DNA from: Hemerocallis citrina
Taxonomy: Eukaryota > Streptophyta > Magnoliopsida > Asparagales > Asphodelaceae
NCBI GenBank assembly: GCA_017893485.1
Contig: CM030362.1
Coordinates: 186,244,813 to 186,308,812, forward strand
Reading direction: 5' to 3'
DNA length: 64,000 nt
Shown here: positions 42,561 to 55,530 of the stretch, piece by piece
How positions within the stretch are numbered: position 1 is the first letter of the stretch
Layout: every line of letters begins with the position of its first letter
Notes under the pieces: model-generated
Databases searched by the model: none
The model's input: only the letters and a program-made list of their open reading frames with translations
Told to the model about the DNA's origin: nothing
Program-made: the position numbers and the translations under genes

Positions 42561-45500
42561 AATCTCCTATATCGTCCACTACTAGGTCTTACCTTTATTT
42601 CCCATCTTGTTATTCTTTTATAATAACTAACATGAACATGGACATGATAACAGGTAACGGGACAGGATCAAGGGGGTGTCAAGGTCTATGCAGTGTAGGT
42701 AATATAATTTAGTTCATAAAATGCAAGGAACAACATATATGTATTTAAAAACATGAAGACATAACTCTGGGCAGCAAAATGTTGCTGCACAAAACCTAAC
42801 TTTCCTGCTGCTACAGGAAAGCGAAATCAGTTCCGTCAGGAATTTTGGAAACTAGACTCCCTGCTGGTTCTGACGCATATTCACACGATACATTTTATGA
42901 GTTTACTGCACAGGCAACAACTGAGCATCAAGTTATTATATGGATAATTCATCTAAAAACTTAACTAAAAATCTTGCAAAAATTATAATTAAGTTCCTGA
43001 CATTGCTAAACAACATTCTTAAAATCCTCTGGTCTAATTTCATAAGTTATCCTTCTGTTCTAATTAATTTAACATGGCTGTGTAATTATAAACAACAAAT
43101 CTGGAATTTCGACAGTACAGTAGTATAACTTAAATATTTTGTATTCTACAAGGTGGATTGAGAATCTGTCAAGTGGTCTGGATTCCTCACACAGAGGGCT
43201 ACAACTTCTATTTAGATGTCTCCAGCTGGTTTTAACTTATATTGGGTCAAAACTTGGGTTCTCTACTGGTCTAGTGTACGGACAATATTCAGGAGTCAAG
43301 TTCACATCTATAAAACGGTCTAAAAAGCCAATTCAAAAATCTCATAAAAATAATATTATGGCTCCTAATCAAGTCTAGTAGTGTTCTGATAAGTATCAAG
43401 TCTTAATTCACTTACTGACATGACATTTTAAATTGTAAAACATGATGATGTACTTTAAGTGACAATCTGGGATGTGCAGACCTAGCAGTACGAAAAACAT
43501 GATATCTTGTTTTCTATAACTCCGAATCTGAATTCGTTGAATGTTCTGGAAACTAGATTCACAGAGCTACGACATTCATTTATAAAGTTTCAATCGATTT
43601 AGACAGCAACTAGGTAAAAACCTGGATACAAGTTACAGCAGACAGCAGTGCAGCAACTTGCCGGTTCCATTTGGAACGATTCTTAGTTGCAAACATATAG
43701 TTTCAAATTCGTGTTGTGCGATGAATGTGGGGACAATGGAAACTATGATCTTTTCAAAGCATCGAATCATGGCGGCAAAAGAATTTGATTCGATTAAACT
43801 AGATATGAAATATCACGAAGCATGGATGCTACAAGAATGACGGATTTGAACACGATGATCAAATTACTAAATGCGGGAATTCAAATGAAATGCTTGTACG
43901 AAACGATAAAGATGTACAAGATACTTGCCTTTTAGATGAGACTTCGAATACAAAAGAATTACGGGATGAGAATCTCAATAGCAACTCGTGCAAACTACAG
44001 AATGGCGAAAGCACGTGTAGGACACGACAGTAGCAACACCGCGAGAGATAGCAGCATGCAGCAACTACAGCAAGAGAAAGAAACAACAGTGAGAGATGGC
44101 AGTAACTCCCAGGACCGCGGCAACATCGCAAGCAACGACGACAACAGCGAGAGGTGACAAGAGCGACGATGGCATCAACTGCAGCAAAAGCAACATCAGC
44201 CAACAGTGAGAGATGACAACAGGAAGTGGCAACAATAATGGCGGGGATCGATCGGTGGCTGTTGTCGGGTGCTTCGAGCAGGGAAAGGGTGCAGGCAATG
44301 GAGGAGGAGAAGCGATAGGAGGCGAGGTGGAGAGGAACGCAACAATGGTCACCGGTGCTGGAAGACAGGAGGAGCAGATGATCGGGAGGCTGTAGTGGTT
44401 GATGGGGAGGGTGGTCGTGGACTGGGGACTCAGGCGATGGGTTCGGGATGCAGGCGAGGGGATGACGGTGCAGTGGTGTGACTGCGGGCATCGGTGTTGG
44501 CTAGAGTGGAGGGTGAGCGATGGTGGGAGAGAGCTTGAGGCGGCTGCAGTCGAGGGGACGGCTGCGAGGAGGGTATCAAGGCAGAGGCCGAAGGGGTGTA
44601 ACAGCGGTAAGAGGGTGTCGACGGGGTGCTCGGCGACGAGGGGGATAGGGCACAACAGACTGAAGGGCAGGAGCAATGGTGGAGGATGTTGTCGTCGGTG
44701 GTGGTTAGCAGGATGGGGGCGAGCGGTAGGGGCGGACTGCGGTGGTGGAGCTGCGGTGGCACTTGGAGCAGGCGAGAAGGCAGCTGAGGAGAGGATGAGG
44801 GAGCTTAGTGTATGGCTGTGAAGACAAGGGTGAAGGTGGCTTCGAGTGGAGCTCGGGCTGCATGCGGTGGCGGAGGCAGTGAGATGGAGAGGTAGCAATC
44901 GACGGGGTGGCATTGGCGGTGGATGGGGTGGAGGTGACTTGGGTGCAGGAAGAAAGAGAGGAAGAAGAAGAGTCTGGGGGGAAGAGAGATTAGGAAAGAG
45001 ATTGGGGGATTAATAATAGGGTAATTAATTAGGGGTTTAGGTTGTGCTGTTAGTGGGGATTAAGGGGGATTAATTAGTGGGGATTAGGGGAGAGATTTGT
45101 GGGGGAACGTGAGAGAGAGAGTTGGAGACTGGGCAAAGCAGGTTAGGGGGAGTTGGAGAGATCTGGGGAAAATTGAGTTAGTGGTTTTAAGTTAGGTTAA
45201 TGGGTTTGGGTACACCAATGCGGGTTTGGGTTTAATAGTTGGGCTTACCTTAATAAACAAGGATAATAATATTGTTGGGCTGGATTTGGGCTTAAGAATT
45301 GGGCTTCACTTGAAATTAAAATAATCAATAAAATAATATGATAGTATGGATTAAAATTGGACTTCAAATAAATCAAAGTAATATTTATAAGATGAGGGAA
45401 ACAAGACTTGGTATGGGCTTCAAAATAAATAAATAAAAAAAAGAGCAACAAGATTATAGTCTGGAATATGAATTTGGGTTTTAAATAAATATTAAGATGG

Positions 45501-45628
45501 GTTTCAATAGGAAATTCAAAAGGAATTTAAATTCAAAGTAAAGAATTTATACGAAAATTGAAATATAAGAATACAAGGAAAAGAAAGAAAATAAATGGAA
45601 ATCCGTATAATCGGAAATGGGGGTTACA

Positions 45629-46361
45629 CCCTTCAACACCCAAGGGTCACGGAGACAGCGGGCTGTGAATCCCCAGAGACCAGTTCTGAGCCCATCTCAG
45701 TCCACCTGAGAACCGGTCAATCAACTTCTGGGTCATCATCATCATCATCAATCAGTCCAACCAAGGGGACCTCCGAAACCACCTCAGTCAATCGAGGGGT
45801 AAGGCCGCATCCTCAAATTCTGCTTCGAGTCGCAGCGTCCAATGGTCTCGAGGCCAACGAGTTAGCCGTTCCCCAAGGGATCGTCGACACCCTAATGACC
45901 ACGACAGAGACAGTCACACCACCCATGCCGAGTTCTAAGAGTTCCAAGCCAAAGTCCTGCGAGCACTCCGTGGAGGAGTCCGAGACGGACGAAGCCCAGG
46001 CGAAGAACAAGTCGAAGACTCTAGAGAAGAAGAATCCCACGGTTCAAACAGATCTAATCGGCAGGATGTCATCCGGAGACAGCTCCAAGAGATGGAAGAC
46101 CGTCTTGCTCAGACAGGCAAGAATGGGGCACAGCTCGGTCGGGGTCACCAACTGTCCCGACCCCCATTTTCCGTCCGAATCCTTGAAGCCCCCATCCAAG
46201 AAACTTCAAACCTCTGCAGTTCGAGATATACAATGGAGAGACAGATCCAGCTGATCACATAGTGGGGTTCAAGACCCTCATGATGATTCACAGTGCCTCG
46301 GATCATCTCCTATGTCACGCCTTTCCTACCACCATACATGGACCGGCTCGGGAATGGTATT
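45629..46361 (+). pseudogene. gag: Element F gag, middle part (copy 1)
   Basis: Continues F gag after the solo LTR. It is decayed, with several stops, but ends with a clear Retrotrans_gag start: PRNFKPLQFEIYNGETDPAD, then HIVGFKTLMMIHSASDHLLC, then GPAREWY, collinear with element C gag. Interrupted at 46361 by the LTR of element G. A second copy is at 59051-59782. Confidence 0.8.
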
Positions 46362-49300
46362 TGTCATGCCCTGCTTCCCCAAAAGGAATATGGAATACAG
46401 ATAGATGACTAAGTCCAGCGAATGGTTTTTATCATCCATAAGCTGTCAGGATCTTTACAACATTTCACAGGAATAATCAGAGTATGAAGCAAGGGAAGTC
46501 AACCACGTATGCATATATGAATTAATACCAACAGAATTTACTTGAAACAAAATTTAATAATCTCAAATAAACCAGATCTGAACAAGTTAATAATTGTGGG
46601 TCACATTGCCCAATACAAAATAATCCAAGTAACAGATACAATTATTCAAGATAAGCAACATGAAATAGAAATACTAATAGCAAGAACTCCAGCATCCAAT
46701 ATCTCAGATCACCTACTCCATCGGGCAGCTGATCTACATGATCTGCAATTTAATAAATTGCAGGAAGAGGAAAAAGAAAACAAAACTCCCGTCAATGCAA
46801 GTTATGTGCCGCTTGTAGTGCAGGCACAAGCACAGGGGAAAGATAAACAAATAGCATGGAATAGACATGACAACAAAATAGAAAAACTAAGATGAATCAT
46901 GAACAGAATCAAGTAATAACAGGTGTATATAACATGTAACAGGTAACAGGTATCATGCAAGCAGGTGAACATGTAACAGGTTTCAGGTAGCATGTACAGG
47001 TATCAAGTAACAGGTAAGCATGTAACAGGTATTATGTCATGTCAAGTCTTGTATTATTACTATCTAGGTAGCACTCCATGCGTTCCAAACTTTTACCACA
47101 TGGTTGCTACATTCAAACAAGTTTGCGTTTAGATTTCGTAATGGAGTCCATAGGGCTGTGTACTTAGGTATCAGGTAAACAGGTACAGGTACAGGTACAA
47201 GTATCATGTAACAGGTAATCATGCATCAGGTAGGACTACGTCCCCTCCAAGTACACCCTCCCGTAGCAAGTATGTAGTTGGGTAACAGGTGGGAAACACG
47301 GGCTCCCTTCTGAGTACACCCTCCCGTAGGAAGATGTAGTCAGGAATCAGATAACAGAATCACATGTTAGGTAATCAAATAACAGGTAACAGATATCAGA
47401 TAATCAGGTGGGAAACATGGGCCCCCTTCCAAGTACACATTTCTATATTTTCCACTACTAGATCTTTCCCTTAACCCCGACTTGGTTATTTGTTATTATT
47501 ATCAAACAAGATTGTATGTGCCACAAACAGGAAAGAATAACATGGCATGTACAAGTAACAGGTTCAGGTTGAAAGATAAACATGTACAGATGAAAGACAA
47601 CTCATAAAAGGATAGAACAACGAAAAATTATATTCAGAACAGCAAGATAGTACTGCACCAAATCTGAAATTCCCGTTGCTAGAAATATGAAAATCTGGAT
47701 CCGTCAGAGAATATGGAAAATAGACACTCATCTGAATCTAACAAATATATATAAGTTTTGTGGTATCTCATAACAACAGGACTCAAAACAAAATTGTATC
47801 CAGAAAACGTGTTCAGCCAGAAATCAGAAATTTGTATTCATTAACAGGAAAACAGCATGAAAACTTACTGATTAAATCCACGAAAAATCTGGGGTACCCT
47901 AGTATGTTTGGTAACAGATAATAAAGTTTCATAATTTTCCAATACAGATAGCGTAGTCAACTAAAATCAGAAAACAACAAGATATAGTAGTTTTGTAAAT
48001 CTGGAATCATAAACACTGCAGTACTAAAACAACAATATCTTGCAAAATATAAATCAAAATCCAGATCCGTCAAAAGGGTGATAAAATAGATATAGTAGGA
48101 TACAACTCTTATTCATAAAGTTTTTATAAACAGCAAGTATAATCGGGTCGAAATTATGGTTCTTTACTGAACAGTACGAAAATTCTTCATGTATAGTAAT
48201 TGTTCACAAGCACAAAATAGTTTATAAACGTTATCAATTAAATCCATAAAAATTAGGGGTTAATACCAATCAAGTCTATTTGTAACCAGCAAACTATTGG
48301 ATCAAAATATTATCTTTAACATCAGTAGAAAAATAATTATCCATATTGGATCCGGAATTTTAAACACATATGTAGTAAAATAGTCATAACTCACAGCTCA
48401 TAAATCGAAACTGAGATCTGTCAGAAAATCTGGAAATTAGACAGAATTCTTTATAATTCATATTCACAAATAATTTTCATATACTTACCTTAATAGGGTC
48501 TAAAATACTGAACAAAAACGGGGTACGACAAAAAATGAAATCTTCTTCAAGCATAAAATCAACTAGATCATATGGAACACATCCAAATCATAACCAAACA
48601 TGAAATAGGGTATACTAGATGTCCAAGCAACATGGTATAGTGTGTTTAGCAAGTCTACAACGAGTTATACCATGACTAACACACCCAAGCACACGATATC
48701 ATACGAACAACATGCATGTATACATCAAGAAGTGGTTATCCCTATTGGGTTTCGGGGCACAAACGCAGCGAAAAAAATCCGAAACCCTAACCCTAGGATC
48801 CGTGTACAAGACATGGCTGATTATGGAGAAACGAAATTTTACCTTTTAAGAGCTTTACGAAGACTGAAAGATGGAGGTCCAATCACCACGCAACCCTTGT
48901 AGCAAGATCCGCGTCTCTAAAGCAGTCCACACGAACGTCCGATCGTCCAACGATCAAGGGAGCCGGTACTAGCCGATGATGCTTGCCTCTATCTCTCTCT
49001 CTCTCTTGCCTCTCAACAGTTGGAGCGGCTAGGGTTTTCTATGGAAAACGAATTTGCCAAAAGATAAAACCCTAAACCAATACATCTCTATGTATTTATA
49101 AGAGAGAATGAGGTGGGCTTAACCCTAATCGGTTTGGCCAAACTGATTTGGTTTAATGATAACTGATTTGGTTTAATGATTTAAATTCGAATTATACTTT
49201 AATTAATCAAGTCCAACTCAATTAAATAACTAATTTCGAATTTATAATCATTTAATTTAAATTCCGAATTTAAATTAAAACTCCTTTTAAACGTTCTAAG

Positions 49301-51388
49301 TGTGTGACCCTTTAGGTTATTATTACGTTGGCAATAATTTTATTATCTAATAATAAAATTATAAACAATGAGCGGCATCTAGTAATACATCATTGCTACC
49401 CAAGTAATAATAATAATTGGTGATTCAATTAAACCTTTCGTGACTAATGTCTCCGTGTAATATAATCCTTTTAACCTTGATATTATAGATTAAACTAGAG
49501 GCATGGTTCGTGTCATCCTCTTAATAATTTAATCTTTATTTTCTTGATCGATGAGTAGACTATTCAAACAAATCAATATTTGAGCATGGCCATGCATTTC
49601 ATAGTCTCACTCAAACAAGAGGCCGATAATATCGCTCCTAAAATTAGGAGGGTTAAATTCCATCTAGATCATTCACATTTCTCACACGATTCATAATGAA
49701 CCCAATACTATCTTTATCATTACCCGATTAAAGATAACTTTTGATAGAATCAAAGTACATTAATTCTCGTGTAGAAATATAATGATTTCAGGTCAGAGGA
49801 CCATTACACCATTATCACAGTGAGATTACTTATGACACTTATCCATGTTGAATCTCACAGTGGGTCTGTCCAGTACAATGTACTCTTACATTTACCTATG
49901 TGTTGATTTTAGTATCTCTATACTAATGACCCATGAGAGGTGGTCATCAATCAATCAACATACTAGTCTCAATGTATTATTACTGTCCTAATAATAATAA
50001 TACTTGACTAGGGACATTTAAGATTATTATACTATATATAATCTCATGTTCATATAGTTCGTATTAATAATCTAAGGACATTTATCATGCTAACATTTAT
50101 AACGCAGTAAATACGAAGCATAATAAATTATTAATATAATCAAATAGAACATAATGTCAATAATACTGATTACATAATATCATTGTATTGCCTCTAGGGC
50201 ACCTACACTAACAATCCCTAAGTTATTTCATGTTATGTGTGTAATGAGGCAACCACGGGAGGGTCAACACTATAGAGACATGATATAATAGGGGTTTTGT
50301 ACAAGAATTGTCTCTAGAACACAACTACACTACAGGCGGTATTTATTACTTGTATTATACAAAGAAAAGAATACAAGTTACTTTCCTTATAGCCAACGAC
50401 GAGAATGCAGCAAGAACAAGAATAATGAGAATGCGGGCAATGAACTCAACGAACGAACGAACCCACGAACCACGAACAAAACATGCACACAAGAAAGAGA
50501 GAGAGAAACTAGGTGAGAGGACGACGGCAGCTGCGAGACGACGGCGGCGAGGAGCGCACGCTGTCGAGATGCTGCTGCGGTTGGCAGAGGGAACACGGGG
50601 GAGCGCCGGAGATGGGTCGGTGCAGCACACAGGGAGGATCGCTGGGAGGAGGCAGGCGCTGCTGGGTTGCTGCTGCTTCGCGAGGAGGCAGCTCAGGAGG
50701 GGGGTGTCGACTGCACTGTGGTTGACATAGGAAGGCACTACAGGGGAGCGATGCTGCTGGTGGCGAGGCGGACGACGGTAAGCGTTGGGGATGAAGACGA
50801 CAGGGGGCTGGCGAGGATGCGTCGGGAGCGAGAGATACAAGGTGGATCGGGTGAGGGAGATGCAGGGGATGAGAGGGTTGCGGCTGTATAGTTGGCACAG
50901 TGACCAAGGTATTAGCAGGGCAGGTGTATATATAGGTGTATAGGTGGGTTATATATTAGGGTTAGGGTTTAGGTGTGTTGAGGATAGCGGGTGGGGGTGT
51001 TAACGGGTATTAGGTAGAATGTTGGTATAGGGTATTGGATTTGGGGTGTTATTGGGTTAAATTCGATAGTATCCAATTAGGGAAATTAAAATGGGTTATA
51101 GGGTTTAATAGGTCCAAAAGAAATTTAGAATAAAATTTAAAATGAATGAATAAAATAGGACATAAACAAATAATAATGGGGATAAAAAATACAGGCTCGA
51201 TCAAACATAGATGAAATAATAGGAGACAAATGAATCAGTACTCAAATAAAAGGACAATAAATCAAATAGATAAATATATAGAGAATGAAGATTCAAAACA
51301 CGGTCCAAAAAGAGATACAATATGAAAATTACACAAAAAGAAAAAAAAATACACCCAAAAATACATAAAATGAAAAACAGGGATTGCA
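46362..51388 (-). repeat. Element G 3' LTR, interrupted by a solo LTR
   Basis: Starts TGTCATGCCCTGC and ends GGGATTGCA. Without the 48743-50213 insertion and its TSD it is about 3.55 kb, the same length as the related LTR at 59783-63344. A minus-strand TATATATA lies at 50927-50934. Between 46900 and 47420 it has many ACAGGTA motifs. Long open frames in the GC-rich block (50400-50900) are chance. Confidence 0.88.
48743..50213 (-). repeat. Probable Ty1/copia solo LTR (1471 bp)
   Basis: Absent from the sister LTR at 59783-63344. Flanked by ATCCC at 48738-48742 and 50214-50218. On the minus strand it starts TGTTAGTGTAGGTGCCCTAG and ends CCCAATA, with a TATAAATA box at 49093-49100. The start resembles copia-type LTRs, but no internal region is present, so the superfamily is inferred. 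Confidence 0.78.
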
Positions 51389-51405
51389 AATCCTACCCAC
51401 CTAAC
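51389..51405 (-). other. Element G polypurine tract
   Basis: On the minus strand GTTAGGTGGGTAGGATT directly before the LTR start TGCAATCCC. It follows a TTTTGAGGACGAAATTC sequence typical of the end of chromovirus pol. Confidence 0.75.
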
Positions 51406-51485
51406 AAGAAGAATTTCGTCCTCAAAATTCAAACAAGAGGTACATAGGGTAACCCCGAAAAGAAAAGAAAGAACAAAACAAAAAG

Positions 51486-52190
51486 CTACTCAAACAGACG
51501 AGGAAACTTCTGCTGAATTTCCTCCTCCAGCTCCCAAGTCGACTCACCCGACGAATGAGGATTCCAATAAACACGAACCAGCTTGACGACCTTGTTCTTA
51601 AGCACTTTCACCCGCCGATCCAAAATAGCAGCTGGCGGAATCTCACAAGTCAAATCCGGCCGAACGGTTAACTCAGAATAGTCGATCACGTGCCTCTCAT
51701 CTCGGATATATCTCCTGAGTTGTGAGACATGGAAAACATCGTGCACTTCTGATAAAGCTGGCGGCAATGCAAGACTATAGGCCACCTTGCCTATTCGTTC
51801 TACAATGTCAAACAGTCCAATAAACCTAGGGCTAAGCTTGCCCCCCCCACCAAACCGAATGACACCCCGCCAAGGCGATACATTTCGGAGAACATGGTCA
51901 CCAACCCCGAACTCCAAATCTCTCCGATGGACATTGACCCATCGCCTCTGCCTATCCTGAGCTACCTGCATGTGCTTCCTGATCTGAGCTACCACATCAA
52001 CTGTCCTGGTGATCAACTCCGGACCCAACAACTTCCTCTCACTAATGTCATCCCAGCACACCGGTGATCTATACTTCTGCCCATAAAGTACCTCGAACGG
52101 TGCAGCTTTATGACTGGCCTGAAAGCTATTATTATACGAGAACTCTACGAGATGCAAATGGTCCTCCCACGATCCACCGAACTGCAGCAT
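51486..52190 (-). pseudogene. Element G integrase C-terminal half with chromodomain-like tail
   Basis: Open frame of about 235 residues from the solo LTR edge to TAG at 51486. It holds HLVEFSYNNSFQASHKAAPF, then EVLYGQKYRSPVCWDD, then LEFGVGDHVLRNVSPWRG, then FDIVERIGKVAYSLALPP, then VHDVFHVSQLRRYI. It finishes with a chromodomain-like ILDRRVKVLKNKVVKLVRVY...STWELEEEI. Integrase joins element DNA to target DNA, and the tail may guide it to chromatin. It is separated from its catalytic core by the solo LTR at 52191. Confidence 0.9.
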
Positions 52191-53706
52191 TGTAATGCCC
52201 CGATTTTTCATTTAATGAAAATTATTTTATTTTGCACGTAGTGTGCACGTGCAATATTTTTGGTAAATATTTTCATCATGATGAGTATAGATATTTAAAT
52301 ATGTGCTTTTAATTATTTTATACAAAGCCTTCTTTCAATTAGACAAAAAGCCTTTCTTTCTAAAAGCCCAAATTGAATTTATTTAGTTTCTTTTATAAGT
52401 TATTATTTTGGCCCATAAACTAAAGCCCATGAGCTATTTTATTTTTAAATACAACTTGTCACGTAGGATACAATTTAAAGTTTATTTTTATGTAAAATAT
52501 AATGTACAAATGTTTGGAGGCAAATGCTTGCACGTGCATTGCACGTACACGTGCAAAGTGCACGTACACGTGCAAAGTGCACTCTCCAAGCATGGCCGGT
52601 TGTGATCTTGGAGGGAAATCAAAATTTTGAGTGGAGTTGTGGCGGTGGTGGTTACTTGATCATGGGTAATTAGTGTAACTCCTCCTTAAATCTTAGCCAT
52701 TTGTCCCTAACTCCTACTTCAATCTTAGCCATCCATTCTCCTATTTTTTTTAGTATAAATACCCCCCCCCCTTTTGGCTAGTATTCTTGTGCAAAATTTT
52801 TCCTCCAATCTATAGTTCAAAATACAATTATCTAGTAGTTAGTAAGTGAGTAAAAGATTGAGAGTGTGTGGGAAGATTGTGCTTGCATCATCAAGAAGGG
52901 GAGAGGCCGGCTACCATCAAGGAGAGCTCTCGGTTTGGTGTGCTTGGAGGCTCGTGTGCGCGTGTTCAAAGAGGAGGATCACTCTCGTTTGCAAGGACAT
53001 TTGTTTAGGAGGTTGCTAGTTGTATTTTCTCTCCAGTTAAGGTGGGTAAATTTTCTATATTTCTAAATAGGAATGCATGCTAGATTTGAATGGAAAAATG
53101 ATGCATAAAAAAGATTAATAAGAGTACACATTTAATTGGAAAATTGATCTATAAATTGATTGGAATGTGGATGTGCAATTGTATGTGGTTTTATTAGTAA
53201 AAGTCTAAATTTTGTGTGCATTGATTATAGTCATGGATTGTTAAAGAAAGTTTTATTATCTACACCATGAATTATAGACACAAAAGTTAGTAGATTAACA
53301 ATGCTACTTTATGTGTTTAAATGAACCTTTGTGTTGTATTGAAATGAATGAATTAAAATATAGATTTGTATGTTTGATAAATGATTAAAAACAGGGAATT
53401 AATATGAAGTTTGCTAATAAAGAGACTAGTAATATTAATTGTTAAGAAATGTCAAAAAAGGAGAAATGTGGTAGTGATAATTTAGAATTCGAATTAATGG
53501 TATGAAAAACATGTTTTAATTATTGAAAACAATTATTTTCTATATACTGGAACATAATTTATGATGATGTTAGTCAATCTGGACATTCACAGTAATTTTT
53601 ATAAAAGCAAAGTGAAATGAGAGCTTGTTGAACATCGAAATATTTAATAAACAGAGAGAATTATTTTAAATAGACTTCGGGTTGAACTAGTGACAACCTA
53701 AGCGCA

Positions 53707-53778
53707 TAGCTCATGTGGTTTGGATGATTCTAATCGCTACAGTAGGCCTCGGGTCTCAGGGGTCTGCGGTTCGAATCC
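53707..53778 (+). other. tRNA-like pol III promoter module 1
   Basis: A box-like TAGCTCATGTGG at 53707-53718 and a B box GGTTCGAATCC at 53768-53778, 50 bases apart. The T-stem next to the loop pairs poorly, so this is not a standard tRNA gene. It may be a SINE head or a tRNA-derived relic inside the solo LTR. Confidence 0.45.
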
Positions 53779-53879
53779 CGTGGGCAATATATATTTTGTT
53801 TGGTATTTTTAAAAACAAAACCAACTGCAGCCGAGAGCATTTAACGCTCTCAGCCCTCTTTATACCGCCTAGCACCTTC

Positions 53880-53932
53880 GGCCTAGTGGTCCGTGCCTTT
53901 GGTCGTTTTTCCTATGGTTGCGGGTTCGATCC
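53880..53932 (+). other. tRNA-like pol III promoter module 2
   Basis: A-box-like GGCCTAGTGG at about 53881-53890 and B box GGTTCGATCC at 53923-53932. A 6-bp hairpin (GAGAGC/GCTCTC, 53833-53851) lies between modules 1 and 2. Confidence 0.4.
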
Positions 53933-55530
53933 GTGGCTTCGGTTTGTGTTTAAGTGAGGGGAAAAAATATTTTTTTGGGTTATTTTTGATGATGAAAAAT
54001 TACAAAAAAAATATGGTTATTATCCTAAAATTATGTGGGACATGTGAAAAATAATTTGAGAATTATTTGCATTAAATGAAGTATGTTTTGAAAATAAAAT
54101 GTATAATTTAGAATTATAATTATACACTTGTATGTTATAAAAGTTGCACTTTGCAAAAGGACTTGAAATAAAATATCAGAAAAGAAGTGAAATAAAGATA
54201 GAAATTATATTATGTGAAGTGATGTGAGTTATTCTCAATGGAGAATAGTGCGACAAATTATGAAGTGTAAATGTCCATCTTTGATTGAATAATTAGTGAT
54301 GTGGGTTTTTATGTGAAAATAATATTCCATGAGTTACATGATGAATAGTTGAATTTAATGTATAATTATGGACTATTGAACAATTTAGAAATCATGATTG
54401 GAAAAGAGAAATACTTTTGAGTATGATAATTCAACATGTGAACTTATGAGTTGGAACGCCCAACTTTAGAAATTGTGAATTGGAATTGAAACAAAAGAGT
54501 AGCTAAGTCTCCCCCGGTATTTGGAAAGAAATGAAATGAAATTTGAAATGAAAGACCAAGGTTGGTCATGTTTGAATAATGAATAAGTCCGGTTTAGTGG
54601 AGAGGCTAACTCTAGTGCTTTGATTTTGTTCATAATTCTATTTTATTAGAACTAAGGATTAGTTACATAGTGAAGAGGTGATGAAAGTAAGAGAAAAACA
54701 TTGAGTATGAGGGCCATTGGGTAGCTGTGAGAGCGTATCCCAGGATGTCTCATGATGAGTCATGATAGGGCGTGGAGACTGCTCCAGAGTACCGTCCCGG
54801 TGGCGACGCTCGTGGGATGTTTGAAGACTGTGGGTGGTGTCATGTCTAAGGTAGGAGCTGAATTACCACAGGATGCCTGCATGATGAGTCATGTGTCAGT
54901 GCGTTGGGATTCCCTCCAGGGCGCCTAGGCATGAGTTCGTATGTCAGATAACATCTAGGATACTTACCGTAGTTACAGTAGTAGAGTAAGTCATGACAAG
55001 GGATTGAAACCTACAAAGATGAAGAACGATTAAGGGCTTGCCCTCGGACCTATGTAGTATGGGATGCATAGAATCTGAACAAGTGCGCATTAGTGTCGTA
55101 TAACATAAATAACTGCATTAAGGACTAAGTGCACAATCAAAACACGACATCATTAGGGTATTCCCTTTAGTTTGATATGTGACAAGTTTGTGTTTGTTAA
55201 ATATGAAAAATGAGTTATACTATTTCCGGCATAGAGAGGATGGCCGTGTATAATGTTCGTCGGTTGAATAAACTGACGTACCCACAGTTTTATATGCAGG
55301 GTAATGACATGATAAAGAGGAACAGATGCTTAAAGATTATTTAATGTTGTTGTACATTTATTCAATTGTTGTAAATTTTACTTCCGCTGTGCAATGTAAA
55401 GTGTAAAGTTTTATGTAAACTCTGATGTAAAGTGAAAAGTTCAATTTTCCTTGTAAAATTGTACTAAATGAAGTGGAAAGATCCTGTAGAACTCTCGAAT
55501 TCAGTTGTATTTGGGATTCAGGGCGTTACA

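Larger units (their letters stand above)
35211..45628 (-). mobile_element. Solo LTR of the element G family, split by element D
   Basis: Begins TGTCATGCTCCGCTTC and ends GGGGGTTACA, flanked by CCCTC at 35206-35210 and CCCTT at 45629-45633. The duplicated copy at 59051 reads CCCTC, so one mutation explains the mismatch. No internal region is present. Element D (36113-42560) interrupts it; without D it is about 3.97 kb. The right half (42561-45628) is an LTR relative of 46362-51388. The GC-rich block at 44000-45000 gives long but meaningless frames. Orientation is inferred from the G-family LTRs. Confidence 0.85.
52191..55530 (+). repeat. Solo LTR with perfect TSD (3340 bp)
   Basis: TGTAATGCCC at the left and GGGCGTTACA at the right, flanked by AGCAT at 52186-52190 and 55531-55535. 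The LTR lies in the integrase gene of G and has no internal sequence. The plus-strand TATA box at 52754-52761 sets its orientation. A run of Cs follows at about 52762. It shares an AAGGTGGGTAAATTTTC-like block after the promoter with the second solo LTR (57905). Confidence 0.94.

Noticed and set aside
43859..44913. Long overlapping open frames on both strands in a GC-rich block
   Set aside because: They lie in the LTR homologous to 46362-51388, have low-complexity Ser/Pro/Ala or Gly/Arg content on opposite strands, and are not conserved as frames in the sister LTRs.
46900..47420. Possible CRISPR-like repeat pattern (ACAGGTA)
   Set aside because: Eukaryotic LTR context, irregular spacing and no constant repeat-spacer structure.
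50308..50907. Open frames of 130-160 residues in both strands
   Set aside because: Same GC-rich part of the G-family LTR. The counterpart at 62313-62849 has different frames, so they are not genes.
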